Shown here in pieces: positions 39,656 through 52,129 of a stretch of 64,000 nucleotides of DNA. Location of the stretch: positions 41,397,098 through 41,461,097 of the forward strand of contig CM043962.1 of assembly GCA_014529385.2 (NCBI GenBank). The letters are read 5' to 3'. A model generated the notes under the pieces. The model did no database searches and had not been told where the DNA came from. It saw nothing but the letters and a program-made list of their open reading frames with translations. Every line of letters begins with the position of its first letter. The first letter of the stretch is position 1. This stretch comes from Adiantum capillus-veneris (taxonomy: Eukaryota; Streptophyta; Polypodiopsida; Polypodiales; Pteridaceae). Made by a program: the position numbers and the translations under genes.

Positions 39656-40132
39656 GTTGTTTTGCAGATATGTCAGCACTGAGGTGCTGACATGGTTGGC
39701 CGTACGGATTTCCACATATCGCACTGGCTGTGTTGATGTGGCAGGTAGTACAGAAGATCACAAATTGCGTCGACTGGATTGGACGCTAGCTTTTGGGAGC
39801 CAATTGCTTTTAAGTTTGGCAACTTTTCATGTACTGCTTTTCCCCAAGGCCAAGGGCCTTTAAATAAGCCCCTCGGGCTCTCTCTGGCTCATTCTGTGCT
39901 GACGAGCAAGTGAGCACAAGAGACCCGCGGGCAGCTGTAATTTGCTCAAGCATTAATACAAAAAGAAATACCAAAAAGGGTGTCAGTCATTGGGGCCAAT
40001 CTCTCTAGGCACGGAACTACACTGAGCCATGTCGACTCGATTGAACTATGATTTAAGTGTGTAGTGTTTTAAAGTGATTCTCTCTCGTGTGTCGTGCCAA
40101 ATTCCAGACTTGGGGTGTCCAAGTTTGTTACA
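39656..40132 (+). repeat. LTR of the C/D type (solo or right LTR)
   Basis: It carries two U3 units (GCTGACATGGTTGGCCGTAC; TGTTGATGTGGCAGG), GCTAGCTTTTGGGAGCCAATTG, GGGCCTTTAAATAAGCC as TATA region, AAAGAAATACCAAAAAGGGTG in R, and the end GTCCAAGTTTGTTACA. The 5' edge is not clear and no target duplication was found. Confidence 0.7.
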
Positions 40133-41447
40133 AGAGGCATTGCATCGTCATGGAGTTATACACATCTTTGCAAGCACATCGGGTCTGCAGCAATCGATAG
40201 CCATCAATAAATAGCCAAAGGGTTTCAATCTGACGGGAGTTTGCAAGTATCGTGAGCCTACATTCGCAACCACATTCGTTCCAGAGACAAGGATTCATCT
40301 ATAGCTTCCATCATATGGCAATCTTAGTCAAAGCCCCGAGAGGAGCCTCTATCTATGAGAAATTATTTGGCACTTTCATGAGACATCATGCAGAGGACTT
40401 GCCATGGTTAGTGGAGGACATCTACCTCTTCATCTCCCATTCGGCATTGCTCTCACCAATCTTCCCACTTAGGGGCAACATAGGCTGGCCGATAACATTC
40501 GTGGGCATCAACCTTTGCATATTCAGCCAGTCGCTCGACGCGCAGCCATCAAGTTTGCAGTTTGGTTCACACCATCCAAGTTGGGGCAGCAAAGGCTGGC
40601 CGGTAACCAACAAGGGAATCATTGATCCAAGAAGCAGTCCATTGGTTGCAAATACATGTATCATCAACATCCCTGTCTATTTGGACATTTCCACATAATC
40701 GAGGGAGCTTCTCTTAAAAGTAGCCGTGGAGGACATCATCAAGAATGCCATTCATTTGAGACCGTCATATGGCGTCTATGGAGTTAGGTACCAATACCTC
40801 ACCTTAAGCAAGAGGGGATGTCACGTGCGCATGGCTCTATGTGCCACGTGGACATGCTTCATCGACTTCCAGAGCCAATTCTATACATATCTCTAGATAG
40901 GAGTGTCTAGAATCCTAAGAGGATTAGTACCAACAATTTTGTGAGCGTGCTTACAAGACCTCCATGTTCGAACGAGTCCCTTAGATTAGGTTTTCCAGTT
41001 TTGGAGCCCTCTTGCATAAATGGTTTGTACAAGCATTTTGACAATTGTTACAATACGGTGGGCATCTAGCATGATGTGCATGTATTTTAAGTTAGAGAAA
41101 TCCAACGAGCCATTCCCCGTATCAATCGGATTCTCGAGTGAGGAGATGGTTTCACCCAAAAACTTCACCTGGACAAGTTTATTAATAAAGCATTTCAAAT
41201 GATTTATTTTTAAATTGTCTTCCAAATTTGCCTTACCTAAGTCTTAAAAAGTTCATTGAGCAGTTTTTTGCCCTTTGAAAGGAGCAACTCAGCTAGTGTT
41301 TTCCAACAAATTAGCAAACGCTAAAAGAAGCCAAGCGTTTTTGCAGATATCAGCTTGGCATTTTTGGCAAACCGGGACCATCAACAGCAAATTAGCCCAG
41401 CGTTTTCAGCTTTTAAAGCATTCCCTCGCCAGAAAAGCCTCTCGTTT

Positions 41448-41639
41448 GCTAAGCGCTCATTCTCCGTAGCAACCCGGACCTTTGGCAACCCATCAAGCCT
41501 CTTCTCGGCCATTCCCTCACCGCATCGAGTGCTCTCATCGCTTGCTAAGTGCACATTCACTGTAGCAGCCCGGACCTTTGGCAGTCCATCAAGCCTCTTC
41601 TCGGCCATTTCGTCGCCGCAACGAGAGCTCCCATCGTTG
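41448..41639. repeat. 96-bp tandem duplication in LTR E
   Basis: Units at 41448 and 41544 both read GCTAAGyGC(T/A)CATTC followed by GCCCGGACCTTTGGCA-like text and CATCAAGCCTCTTCTCGGCC. Confidence 0.85.
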
Positions 41640-41984
41640 TCCATCATTTGCTCCATCATGATCTGCGTTTTCAGCCTTGCTTTACACGACAGATCGGCTG
41701 CGTTTCTGCAGCCAGACCTGCGTTTTTGCAACCAGCTTTCAACCCTTGTTTCCTCTCACATCAGGAGCACAAATCAGCCCCAAATCTACCCCGTGGTGGC
41801 CATCAGCAACCTCACATCAAGACGGATCCAAAGGTGCATCAATCAACCTCGGAGGTGCTTCATCTTGAAGAGTTACTACGGCGACATTCCCCATCCGAGT
41901 TAATAGAGTCTACATTGAGGTACTGCATGTGTGTACATTCCATTTACGCACTCCAAAGCAAATACCACATCGGCAATGGTGTGG

Positions 41985-41986
<2 letters not shown>

Positions 41987-42039
<53 letters not shown>
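41987..42039. repeat. (CT)n microsatellite in LTR E
   Basis: About 26 CT units within the LTR leader. Confidence 0.95.
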
Positions 42040-42040
<1 letters not shown>

Positions 42041-42194
42041 CATCTCTACCTCTCTTTCTTATTCTCTCTCTATAAAGAAATAAAAGGAACCATCATTCGT
42101 GCTAAGTAGCACACATTCAAGCAAGCAAAAAAGAAAAGTTTTGGGGAAGTGTAAAGCCTAGATCTTCACCATTTCAATTCTGCTGCACCTGATA

Positions 42195-44068
42195 GTAATA
42201 GGCCGCCATTGGCATACAGTGGCATATCCCCCTTCGGTATAAGTGAAACAAGGCCAAGTGTAAGTAAGCAAGGCATCAGTCCAAAATCAAAATAGTGTTG
42301 CAACCTCTACAACGAAGCAAGATGCAAAGCATCCCAATAATCCCAAAAAAATGGCAAAGCCATTCCCAGCAAGATGCTACATCAATCCCACTAAGCGCAT
42401 CATGCATCTCCCTCTCTATGAAAGGTGTCAATAGAGCGCAAAAAATATGAGTAACAACACTATGAGTAGATGACCAAACCTAGCAAGCATACTCACAAGG
42501 AATGACCATTTTCAAGTCTCTGTTCCCCATTCTGTGTTTCAAACGTGAGTATCCATAACAAGGAATGGCATTCCATGCCCGTTGCCACTCCCCATTCCAA
42601 TTTCCCATTCCGGGTAACTATGCTAGCATGAGCCACATGCACAATGAAAGGCTCCACTCCTTTAAACAAGGAGGAATAATATTATGTGGCAATTAATAAC
42701 TCAACTCACAATATATGGCCCATGTCTAAGATGGATGTGAAATCAGCTTTTTATCAATGGTAATTTGGAGGAGGTGTATATGAAGCTAGTTGTAACCTTT
42801 CAGTTTCTCATTCAAGCCATAACATACATCAAGTACTAAACCATATATGTAGGACATGAGTGAGTGAGTGTGTGTGTGTGAGAGAGAGAGTGACTATGTA
42901 TGTGTGATTCATGTTTGTTAGTTATAGATTTTCAGAAACATAATTCAATTGTCACAAGTTCATAGCATACGAAATTTGCATTTAGAAGTTACAATTTATA
43001 TACCTAGATGAAACTAGGATATCCCAGATTCACCTTAAGAGGAAAGTGCAAGGTATAGACTCATGGCAGTCATCCATAGGACAATATAAACATCAACTCC
43101 ATCATGCATAGCATTGACTAAATACTACAACATCCCCAGTATCATTGTCAATGCCTAAAAGTGGGCGCAGATTCCAGAATAAAGTACCAATATATATGCC
43201 CCCACAAACCCACAACACGCAAGCATACATCAATACAAAGATTTATGTACTGAATTATAATTTCCTGCGAAATATAGAAGTCCAACGATTAAAGATTTAT
43301 GCAACCTTAATGAGTTGATATGGAAACCCATAAACAATCTAGAGGAAGGTAATTCCACTCAATAAAATTCATTACTAGTCACGAGTTAGGCTGCTCATAA
43401 AACCTAAAAAAATCTGCTAGCAGTGGTTCTCTTTCGGTTCTCATTCCAGACCCCTGTGATTTGGGAAAGCCCTGGTCAAGGATGGTCAACTTACATTATA
43501 TACTCCTTATCCAAAGAATGAAGAGTAACAGTGAAAGGTACTCGTCAACTGCAAAAGACACTCTTCAAAAGCTAGATATCAAGAAAATGCAATGAATCAA
43601 AAATCTTGACATCTATTACAGCAGCTTCTTCACAGACCTTGGTAGAGTTCAATATTTTCCTTGGTTATATAGCATAGCCATACCCATGAGCGACTAGGCC
43701 AAGGCTTGGGTTCTTATTCAAAAGTAACTTTACCTACACTTTATCCAAGTCAAGTATAGCATTGATGAGAAAGACTAGTTTTAGAGCGGTCGAGAGTAAG
43801 AATCTAGTCAGGAAAGTAAAATCACATAAACATAAATTACCCGGATCAAGTATGCTTAAACACATTAATTCACGAAAATTTGTGAATTAAATTGACTAGC
43901 TGATAAAGGAGGAAAAAGCACCGGGAATCTAATCATTTGAGTGAGATTTTTGAGAGGGAGCTATAAAGGCCGGACAGGTCAAACACCAGGCGGCCTTAAA
44001 ACCGTATAAAAGGTCATCTATGATACAAGCAGATAATAGCTAAACAAGAAAATTATCTACCAACCACA
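42195..44068. other. Intergenic region downstream of GCP3, no gene seen
   Basis: AT-rich, low-complexity patches (a TG/AG run near 42865-42890) and no frame or transposon protein that I can support. The 3' untranslated region of the minus-strand GCP3 gene must lie just below 44069; its end is not identifiable by eye. Confidence 0.6.
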
Positions 44069-46872
44069 TTATGATGGCCTTTGAGCCTTTATGGGAGTTC
44101 TCTTGAGCTTAAGAGGGGTGGTTGACATGCTCATATGCTGACGAATGTAAAATTCTGAGAAGTCCAACCGGAATGACAGGAACTTCAAATCGACATGCTG
44201 CTGCACAGGAAGCTGGGCAATGAAACCTTCAAATAAAGATGAGTACTCCGCAGCTACTCCATCCATTTCTTCACCCATGCCCTTCAAAAATTCAACTGTA
44301 AAATCTGCATTTGCCATTTTCCGGCCCACACCAGAAAGTAAAAGCTCTCTCTCCAACTTCTTTCTTGCAGAATTGTCACTCCTGTAGAGCATGCAACTAC
44401 TTTATACTACAGAAGCAATGTTTCTGGTATCTTCTAATCTGTGTGCCTCTTGTATGTGTATAAGACTATCAGCATACTTATTCATAATAAAGAGAACACG
44501 ATGTGGGAGACTAACCTGGCTTGGACTGCTCGAGCATTTTCATAGAGACGATCTGCGAGTCCTCGGAATCGGAGAATCAAATCGAACAGACTAAACAAGG
44601 TCTTGCACAGAAGCTTTGACCTTTCACCAAGAAGAGCTTTTTCAATGATGGATGTCAAGTATTTTTCATGAGCTGCAATAAGATCATCTAGATCCTGAGC
44701 ATCTTCCATTTCTTCCAAAAAATTTGCCCAAGAATATTCCAAGACCTCAAACATGATGTAGTACTGTAAATTTGTAACAAAGTGATTCATCTCATTGCGA
44801 AGAGTTTGACACCTCCTTAATACTGCTACAACCTGCGACTTTTCCCCATGACCGGAGGGGGTGAATAGTCTAGCTAATGAGCAGTTTGGCTTCATGGTCT
44901 GCCAAGTTGCACTTAAAGCATGCTCCACCCTTTTTAACCTCCACAGAAAATTGAAGATCTTGAGATAACTTGCCATAACAGCCTCCGTGAAGATAGTATT
45001 TAAAGGATCACGCAAAGTATACTCCAATGAAAAGACATCCCATCCTCTGTCTCCACTGTTGTAGGGCATCATTTTCACCCTTAATCTATCTAAAATGTCC
45101 CCTTCATCGTATTGAGCATTTGAAGTACGAATAGCACTCTCAAGAAGCCCTGCAAGCTTGAAGGAACTAACAGTATTTGCTGGTTGAGAAAGATCTGGAC
45201 CTACAAGATCCATAAGATATTGGATAAAATCACCTTGACCTAAAAGAAGATACCTTTTGATGGCTAAGCAATGATCTCTAAACCTGTAACGCTCATACAT
45301 TATTTTTAGCAGATGTCCATCAATCTTTCGGGCAGCTTCCACAACCATCACCTCTAAGGCCTCTGTTTCCCCATAGCCCAACCCACCACGATTACCAGAG
45401 GTGCCAGCAGCAGCAACAGCTTCAGAGGCTGCTTCTGCCCATCCATGATCTTCACAGCAGACTCTTAAAAAGTTAATGGATTTTCCTGTTCGGAGTATTC
45501 TCTGAGCTAAAGATTCTGGTATGAAAGATGGAAGCATGCTACTCTGAAGTCTGTAGCCCTCACGCCACAATGCTTCAGCCTTCACAGGCTGCCCCACAAC
45601 GAAAAACTCCTCGTATAAATCATCAAGCTCCCCTTCAAGAACCCATCTCCTGACCATCTCAAATAACGGCGAACACACTCGAATAAGTAACCTAGCCATG
45701 ATACTCCTTACAATCGGTGCACCATGCTGAGCATGCATATGTATTGCACCAGCCATGGCCCCTCCTCTTAAGCTTTTACAACCATCAACCAATACAGCCA
45801 GAAGTCGCATTCTGACCAGGGGTTCTGCTAACCAAACCATTAATCGCCGCAATGAAAGATAGTTACCTGCTTTGCTCCCTTCTGACATTAGCGGGATGGG
45901 ATTATGGACCTGTGCCTCCAATATAGCAATAAGGCGATAATAATCAGAAAGCTCTTCTTGTAGGGAAGAACAGAAAGCTTGTCCTACAGTGCCTATGGCC
46001 TCCAATGGACCCTCTTCAAGGTTATCCGTTATATGCTGCCGCACCCGCTTGTATAGCCAGCCAACCTCGCACAACCTTCGTACAAGCATTCGGGTTGCTC
46101 GTGGGACTCTGAAAGCTTCATCCACAGCATAACCATCCAGCTCTTTGTCAAACTTGACATAGCGCCCGTCAATACCCTGGCAAGCATAGAGGACATCACG
46201 AACTAGAGCTCCTTCAGTCACTTCTGACTCTTCTTGGCAAAGCTCCACAAATTCACGAATGGAAGCAGCCTTAGCATTTTCTGAATCCTTTGCAAGGACC
46301 AAAACCCCACCTGAAGGAAGACAGTTTGAGCCATGACTCTGTATCTTCAGCAATTGTCCATTGCTCACAACCATGCTTTTGGATAGAGAATCTGATTCAA
46401 ATGACCTTGGTCTTTCAGAGGACGCGGGGAGTGCAGGCAAGCCTCCATGTGAAGCAGGACCCGAAAGCGTTGATGTAAATGAACCAGCCATGCCTCTCGT
46501 TTCAGACTTCTCCCTTCTTTGGTCCTCAGCAAGGGCACGCAAAACATAAAGCAAAGCCCATTTGTTCTCAACACATCCTGGGCTTGTCTGTGCAGAAAAT
46601 CTTCTGTGCAAATCAGCAAATGCAAGAGCATCCGAGGACCTACCTTGGAGCACGAGCTGCCTCTTGATTGCCTCAGCCATGGCAGCTTCATCGTTAGCAA
46701 CAGAGGGGACGATGCGGCTACCAAAAATGCGAACAGCATAATTGTAAGCTCTTTCAGCAATTGTATCAAGGCGTGCAGGGCGATCTGTCCCACCTTGCTC
46801 AAGCTCTGCTTTGGAGGGAAGCAAGCGATAAACGAGCTCCTTAACGAGGGCAGAAATCTCTTTGCTCTCCAT
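44069..46872 (-). CDS. GCP3: Gamma-tubulin complex component 3 (Spc98 homologue), two exons, 889 aa
   Basis: Exon 1 is 46872-44516 and exon 2 is 44381-44069, joined by a 134-bp GT-AG intron that splits the codon for R786. The frame of 890 codons is intact, close to the length of plant GCP3 (about 840). Start MESKEISALVKELVYRLL; the N-terminal region is helical, followed by a Ser-rich linker (about 125-170). The conserved Spc97/Spc98 N-domain begins near residue 205 (REFVELCQEESEVTEGALVR, LYACQGIDGRYVKF) and the C-terminal gamma-tubulin-binding domain follows about residue 520 (YRFRDHCLAIKRYLLLGQGD, FSLEYTLRDPLNTIF, LEYSWANFLEEMEDAQDLDD). The protein pairs with GCP2 in gamma-tubulin complexes that nucleate microtubules at the nuclear envelope and cortex. 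No disruption is seen; this is the only host gene in the window that I can support. Confidence 0.95.
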
Positions 46873-47221
46873 GGGATCTGCGGAGAATGGGAAGAGTTAG
46901 GGGCCGCCCCCTCGAAAAGCAGTTGCAGTTTGTGCAGCTAGGGTAGCCATAGCCAGGGAGCTTCAGAGAGAGTGGATCCTCATGCGGGCAGCAAGTAGCA
47001 CTGCGAGGAGGGGAGATCCGGGCTATGGCCACCTGTGCCTGTGTGTGAGCGTAACCCGCGAGAAAGAAGTACTCTCTAGCTTTTGCTTGGGAGTGTCGAA
47101 ACCTTTGGCGGGAGGAAAATTTTGATATTACTCCTTGCCTATGTTCAAAAAAATATGTGCAAGGCAGCAAGTGGCATCAAATGTCTTTCGTGCCCTTATG
47201 AGTGCATTTTATGGCCATTGA
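46873..47221 (-). promoter_or_regulatory. Presumed promoter and 5' UTR of GCP3
   Basis: This is the upstream region of the minus-strand gene, directly before the start codon context CCCATGG. It is GC-richer than the surrounding DNA up to about 47090. No clear TATA box is visible, in keeping with a housekeeping gene. Confidence 0.4.
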
Positions 47222-47653
47222 GTGCCACTAAGGTGGTGGTCACACAAAGCATAGTTATCAGTTACTTTTTCATATAACTATGCCTTCATCGTGGTCATGT
47301 GGGAGAGGTCTAGTAGCATAGTAGAACTATGCGTGGAGTTTTGCATAGTTGCACTACTAGGGTGAGAGGAGACATTTAATCTAGTACATCTTTAAGAGCT
47401 TCTAAACAACAAGGTTGCAATGAGAAACGTGGCTTGTAGTGATTGGAACATTCTGTCCCCACCATCAGGCTTCACAATCATGACCGCCAATGCAATCTGC
47501 TGGTGAGTGCATCATGCTTGTAACTTGCTCACAAAAGCTTGTGCGTGACTATGAGAAGGTTTCGAACGACTTGTGGTTTGTTGTTGCATTAATGTGCAAT
47601 GCATAATTATCTCTTACATATAACTATGCTTGCATGACCACCACCTAAGTGCA
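47222..47653. mobile_element. MITE-like element bounded by inverted repeats
   Basis: 47222-47258 and 47620-47653 are imperfect inverted copies sharing AGGTGGTGGTCA and GCATAGTTAT in opposite orientation. The enclosed roughly 430 bp has no coding capacity. Target duplications were not identified, so the true ends may lie slightly further out. It sits about 350 bp upstream of the GCP3 start. Confidence 0.5.
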
Positions 47654-48703
47654 CCTTTTGTGTGATGGTCACTTAGCACAAGGTGTAGTATGTCTTTTTA
47701 TTTGTGCATGTTGCTTGCCGATAAAAGCACATGTGTGACATAGTCGAACCAATTGTCTACTTGTGGCTTGTAGACCAACGATTAATCCTATTGCAAAATG
47801 CAAACAAGGGTCTTAAAATCTATGATCACCATATTTTTATTTTGATGGGGTCAAGTACTTTTTGAGATGCTTAAAATGATGTCAACAAATTGGGTAGAAA
47901 ATGTCTCCCTCCTCAAGTATTCAAATAGTTAAAAAGTTATGGTATATTTATTCACACTGTTCTAGGTTTGAGAGCCCTACTTTTATTGGCTCCGCTACCC
48001 TACAAGAAGGCAGAAGGTCTTTTAAGGGCTTGTTGGGCTTTAGCCTTTAGACTTTCCATGACCAACACTATTTACTCTTTAATTATAGTAAGTTATTGGG
48101 CTTGTTGGGCTATAGCTTTTCTATGGCCACACTCTTTAATTATAGTAAGTTATTGGGCTCGTTGGGCTTTAGCTTTTCTATGGCCAATGCTCTTTAATCT
48201 TTAGTATAGTAAGTTATTGATGGTTCGAGGGATCACATCATTTGAATTAATTCTAAGCTAGGGGAACAAAAAAAGATACCTTGAGGTGTGTGATACTTTT
48301 GTTGTGCCTTTTGTCATGATTGAAAAGAGATTATTACTTGCCACCATCCAAGAAATGCAACAAGAACATAAGTACTCTTGTTAGCCTACACTAGGAAAGA
48401 AGTGTGTCAACAACAGTGCCTTTCTCTTGTTATCGATGTCAAGAGATATAATAACACTACACGCTACGTCGAGAAGTGTGTCAACAACAGCGCCTTTCTC
48501 TTGTTATCGATGTCAAGAGATATAACAACACTGCAAGCTATGTCGAGAGCCACTACAAGAACCTTGCTTGGATCAAACTACTTCAAGACTAGTTGTTTCT
48601 TTATAAAATACTAGCAAAACGGCGGCGCCTTCGGTGGCGGCATGGCCCCTCTTACCCTCAAACCCCTTGCTCTTGACAAATTTCATAAAGGCAGATCAAG
48701 AAA

Positions 48704-48706
<3 letters not shown>
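47654..48706. other. Intergenic, two short tandem repeats, no gene
   Basis: 48025-48195 holds about three diverged copies of a unit with GGGCTTGTTGGGCTATAGC and AGTAAGTTATT (period roughly 55-65 bp). 48399-48546 holds two copies of a 74-bp unit starting GAAGTGTGTCAACAACAG. Nothing else is recognised. Confidence 0.7.
48399..48546. repeat. 74-bp tandem duplication
   Basis: Units start at 48399 and 48473; they share TCTCTTGTTATCGATGTCAA and differ at a few bases. Confidence 0.85.

Positions 48707-48775
<69 letters not shown>
48707..48775. repeat. Compound (TC)n(CA)n microsatellite
   Basis: About 24 TC units followed by about 11 CA units. Confidence 0.95.
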
Positions 48776-49199
48776 AATCCAGCTTTCTTATAAATTTGAA
48801 GGTGAAAAAGCTAACAAATTTAGGAAATTTTAGTATCTATTTGTCAAGATGACATACGTGTGAGATCAATATAATATTGAGTACAACCGCTCACTCTTAC
48901 CATGACACACATGGTATTTATAAGGTAATATTTGGGTTTAGAGCTTCTAAACCCATAGCTCATTGGTGTATGACTTAAGCTTTGGGGGGAGGGAGAGAGA
49001 GAGAGAGAGAGAGAGAGGAATGGGAACCTGCAAAACGGCAGAGGCCCTCCCAACTGGCCATTATTTGCTACATACATAGTGTTCTAAAATGGCCTACAGT
49101 CAGTTTGTTAGACCCCACCTTAATCCGAGATAGAGAAATAGAGAGTGAGTAGAAGGAGATAGAGAGAGAGTACAAATAAGCACAATATATTTTCTACAA
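48776..49199. other. Intergenic with a (GA)n run, no gene
   Basis: A GA run lies at about 48991-49018 and shorter AGAGAG blocks near 49130-49170. No gene is seen. Confidence 0.7.
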
Positions 49200-49239
49200 C
49201 ACAAAAATTTTAGAGAGTACATTACTTTACGATTGCGCC

Positions 49240-49600
49240 CCCGGTGGCGGTATGGCCCATGTGTTAAAACTTTCATTCAATTTGGAAATGAACATTTGAA
49301 AAGACAGCGTTCAACCCTTTGTGCAATGACACCAGGAAAAAAACTTTTACGATACACACATACGTCCAAAAATATGGCATTACAAAAACCACTTCTTGGA
49401 TTTAAATTGCAGAGCAATCTAACTGTAGCATTATGTTTCAAGTGCAAAACATACAATGGAAAACCTTCCCCAATATCTAAAATGCTATCACAATGTGATT
49501 TACACACTAAGTCTGCACTGACATATTCCTTCTAAGCACCGAGAAAAGTTTGCATGGCAAGAGATTGTTGAAGGTCTCCATATATGCAATCAAGAATATA
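49240..49600 (-). pseudogene. Helitron helicase C-terminal fragment
   Basis: The minus strand reads FPLYVLHLKHNATVRLLCNL followed by NPRSGFCNAIF. The equivalent in the Helitron at 52910-53158 is LKQNAPVILLRNLDPRSGLC. Further down, plus-strand text near 49545-49600 (GCATGGCAAGAGATTGTTG, TCTCCATATATGCAATCAA) matches 53346-53394. It is a separate, more decayed Helitron scrap with no Rep domain. Confidence 0.75.
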
Positions 49601-50198
49601 CAACGTCCAGCATAATATTTATGTGTAGTACATAGAGATGCAAGCTTTCTACATCCTAAAGCGCAGCCTATGGCATGCTCTACCACGGTATCGAACCACC
49701 CATGGTCCGCGATGTAAGACACATCGACCAATCACTTGGGAAAGAGACCCATAACAAAAATGCACAGGGACCAACTACCATGGGTTAGACTTTGAGAAAA
49801 CATAGCATCCATTGGGAGGGTTCTTCCTAGCTCTGCAATGGTGATACGTGCTATCTCTGGATAGCAACTTGGACGTCGCAGAGCAAGCTCGGATCATATG
49901 AGGCCTCAAAAAATTCCACCAGCAAGAACTGTGGATAATTTTATAATCTATATCTAATCAAAAATATATTAGTATAACAAAATAGATACAAAGTAAAACC
50001 TGACTACTTTACTACATCAATCTTGTTACCTTACTACATCCAAAACCTCGAGAAGATCAATAACCTGCATGGCTGTGAGATAGGCCCCCTCCATAGAAGT
50101 GGAAACATAGTTGGTGATTGTAAGTTTCAAATTCTTTAGAGAGAGAGAGAGAGTATAATATTTTGCCTTGGATGTGTCGAGGTCGTCTTCCTAGCGTA
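49601..50198. other. No gene recognised
   Basis: Low-complexity AT-rich sequence with a short GAGAGA block near 50142; nothing supportable. Confidence 0.6.
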
Positions 50199-50522
50199 TG
50201 TTAGGGGATGATGGCAATGGGCTCAAGGTGGCTTGAAGGTGAAGGTAGCCATAGCTCAGACAGTTAGAGAGAGAAGAATACACACACTTCTAAAAAGGTG
50301 GACTCAATACACAAAAGGCTAGTAATACTTTTAGCATAGTGTAATGTACATCATAGGCTTGGGCTTTATTTATGCATGCCGAAGTGGCTATCCGGCTGAT
50401 AACTCTCCATGTAGCCCTTCTTAGAAGCTTACAACTCATAGGCTAAATGTCAATAGCAAAAGGTATGCACATGTAGAGGTGTTTCCCATAGTCGTTGAAG
50501 AAGGACATGCCTATCTCAACGA
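50199..50522 (-). repeat. Right (3') LTR of element G
   Basis: Matches 52608-52890; it carries about 40 bp near 50355-50395 that the other copy lacks. Confidence 0.8.
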
Positions 50523-52042
50523 TCTTCCCCTTAGGCATGGACTATACTGAAGCAAAGATGGGTTGAGACTCAATGCCACAAAGGCAAGCAGTCACACATA
50601 TTAGGGTAGTCACATAGACTATGGTAGTCACATAGACTGAATCATGGTCTCAAACAGACATGGTGTCACATAGACTTTAAGGATTCCTCCCCTTAAACAT
50701 GAAAGGCGAAAGATAACCATATCTATAATTGTCAGTGTCTACTCTGAGTAGCACCTCTCCTTGCTCCTAGTCGTCTTCGTCATCTGGTATGATTTGTTGT
50801 TGCCACCGTTGCAGCTTGTGCATACTTTGTCGACGATAGCTTCACCTTTGGTTCTCTTCTTGACAAAGACATTTAGCATACATAACAGCGTGCAAGTGAT
50901 GTGAGCACGAAGGTTTCTTTCGAGGAAGGTCTTACCCCCATATATAATTGGGGCAGTATCTAGTCCTTTCACATCTTTTGTAGATAGTTTCAGCAGACAT
51001 AATGAAAGGCAAGGCTTCATTATCATGCCTTGAGTGCAAGAGAAAATAAAATGCATAATGAAACGAGAAGTATGCAATGCTTTTGTACAAATGCAAAATA
51101 AGTTTGTGCAATGCTTTGATAGCTTTCAAAACGATTGAAGACTTGAGAGAATGCACAAAGTCAAAAGGTTTTGAAAAACTTTGAAGCTCTTTGCTGAAGC
51201 TCGAGATGAAGGTTTGAAGTCGAATTCCTTCTTTGACGAGCTGCTCTGGTAATCAACTAAGGTGCATGAAAAGGCCTATTTGGGGCGGTTGCCGACAACT
51301 TAGCATGGGAACAAGGCTTCGTGAGTAGCTGTGTGGGAAGCGATGCTTTGCCAAATTGCAAGGCAATAATGGATAATTCCTAGAGACACCCTTTTTGAGA
51401 GTCGATATATATTTTAATGTTGCTTAAAAAAAGAAAATGAGGGTTGTCAAACTATGCCAAGGTCAAGGACAGTGAGTCAACTTGAGCTGTTTTGAAAAAG
51501 GTCATGAGGTAGGTGAGGCTTGCTCCGAGGAGGAAATGAAGCCAAAATTTATGCGCTATGTAGAATTTGCATCATTGCAGGTAGGCAAGTTGGCACCATG
51601 TGCTCTGTAAGCATTGCACCAACACCTTATTGATATTGAGGATGTTGAGCTTTAGCCTTGAGCAACTCGATGCTATGTCAATTCCCCCCCTTGGCCTGGC
51701 GATGGCTTCTATTTGTAGATCGAGCCAACAAGGAAAGAAAAATTGTGCAGCCCTTGATGCTCTCCAACTTGCGTTCGATGGAGCTCGGCAAGAGGAATCA
51801 CCACTGCACGGCAAAGATTTGCGCTCAGAGAACAATGATTGCAGGATTTGGTTCTTCAGGCCTGCATGACACAGAGCGATAGAGAGATTGCGCAAATTTA
51901 TTGGCCATAATTTCTCTTCGACATCATTTTTTGATTAATCTCCTTGTCTGAAGCTTGAATCGCTACCTATGCCTCTTCTTTGTAGCTCCTCAAGAAGCTA
52001 AAACTTCCAATTTGATGGTGTGAGGTCACACTGTTTCTCAAG

Positions 52043-52043
<1 letters not shown>

Positions 52044-52129
<86 letters not shown>

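Larger units (their letters stand above)
40133..42194 (+). mobile_element. 3' end of LTR element E (A/B family relative)
   Basis: The interior tail (40133-40818) ends YGVRYQYLTLSKRGCH, the same C-terminal motif as in elements A and B. A polypurine tract AAGAGGGGA (40810-40818) and a right LTR (40819-42194) follow. The left half is missing. A 148-codon frame (40252-40698) in the tail matches nothing I know. Confidence 0.75.
40819..42194 (+). repeat. Right LTR of element E
   Basis: It starts TGTCACGTGCGC and ends near CACCTGATA, 1376 bp. It includes a 96-bp tandem duplication (41448-41639), AGCGTTTT motifs, and a CT microsatellite at 41987-42039 where A and B have a short pyrimidine tract. Confidence 0.8.
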
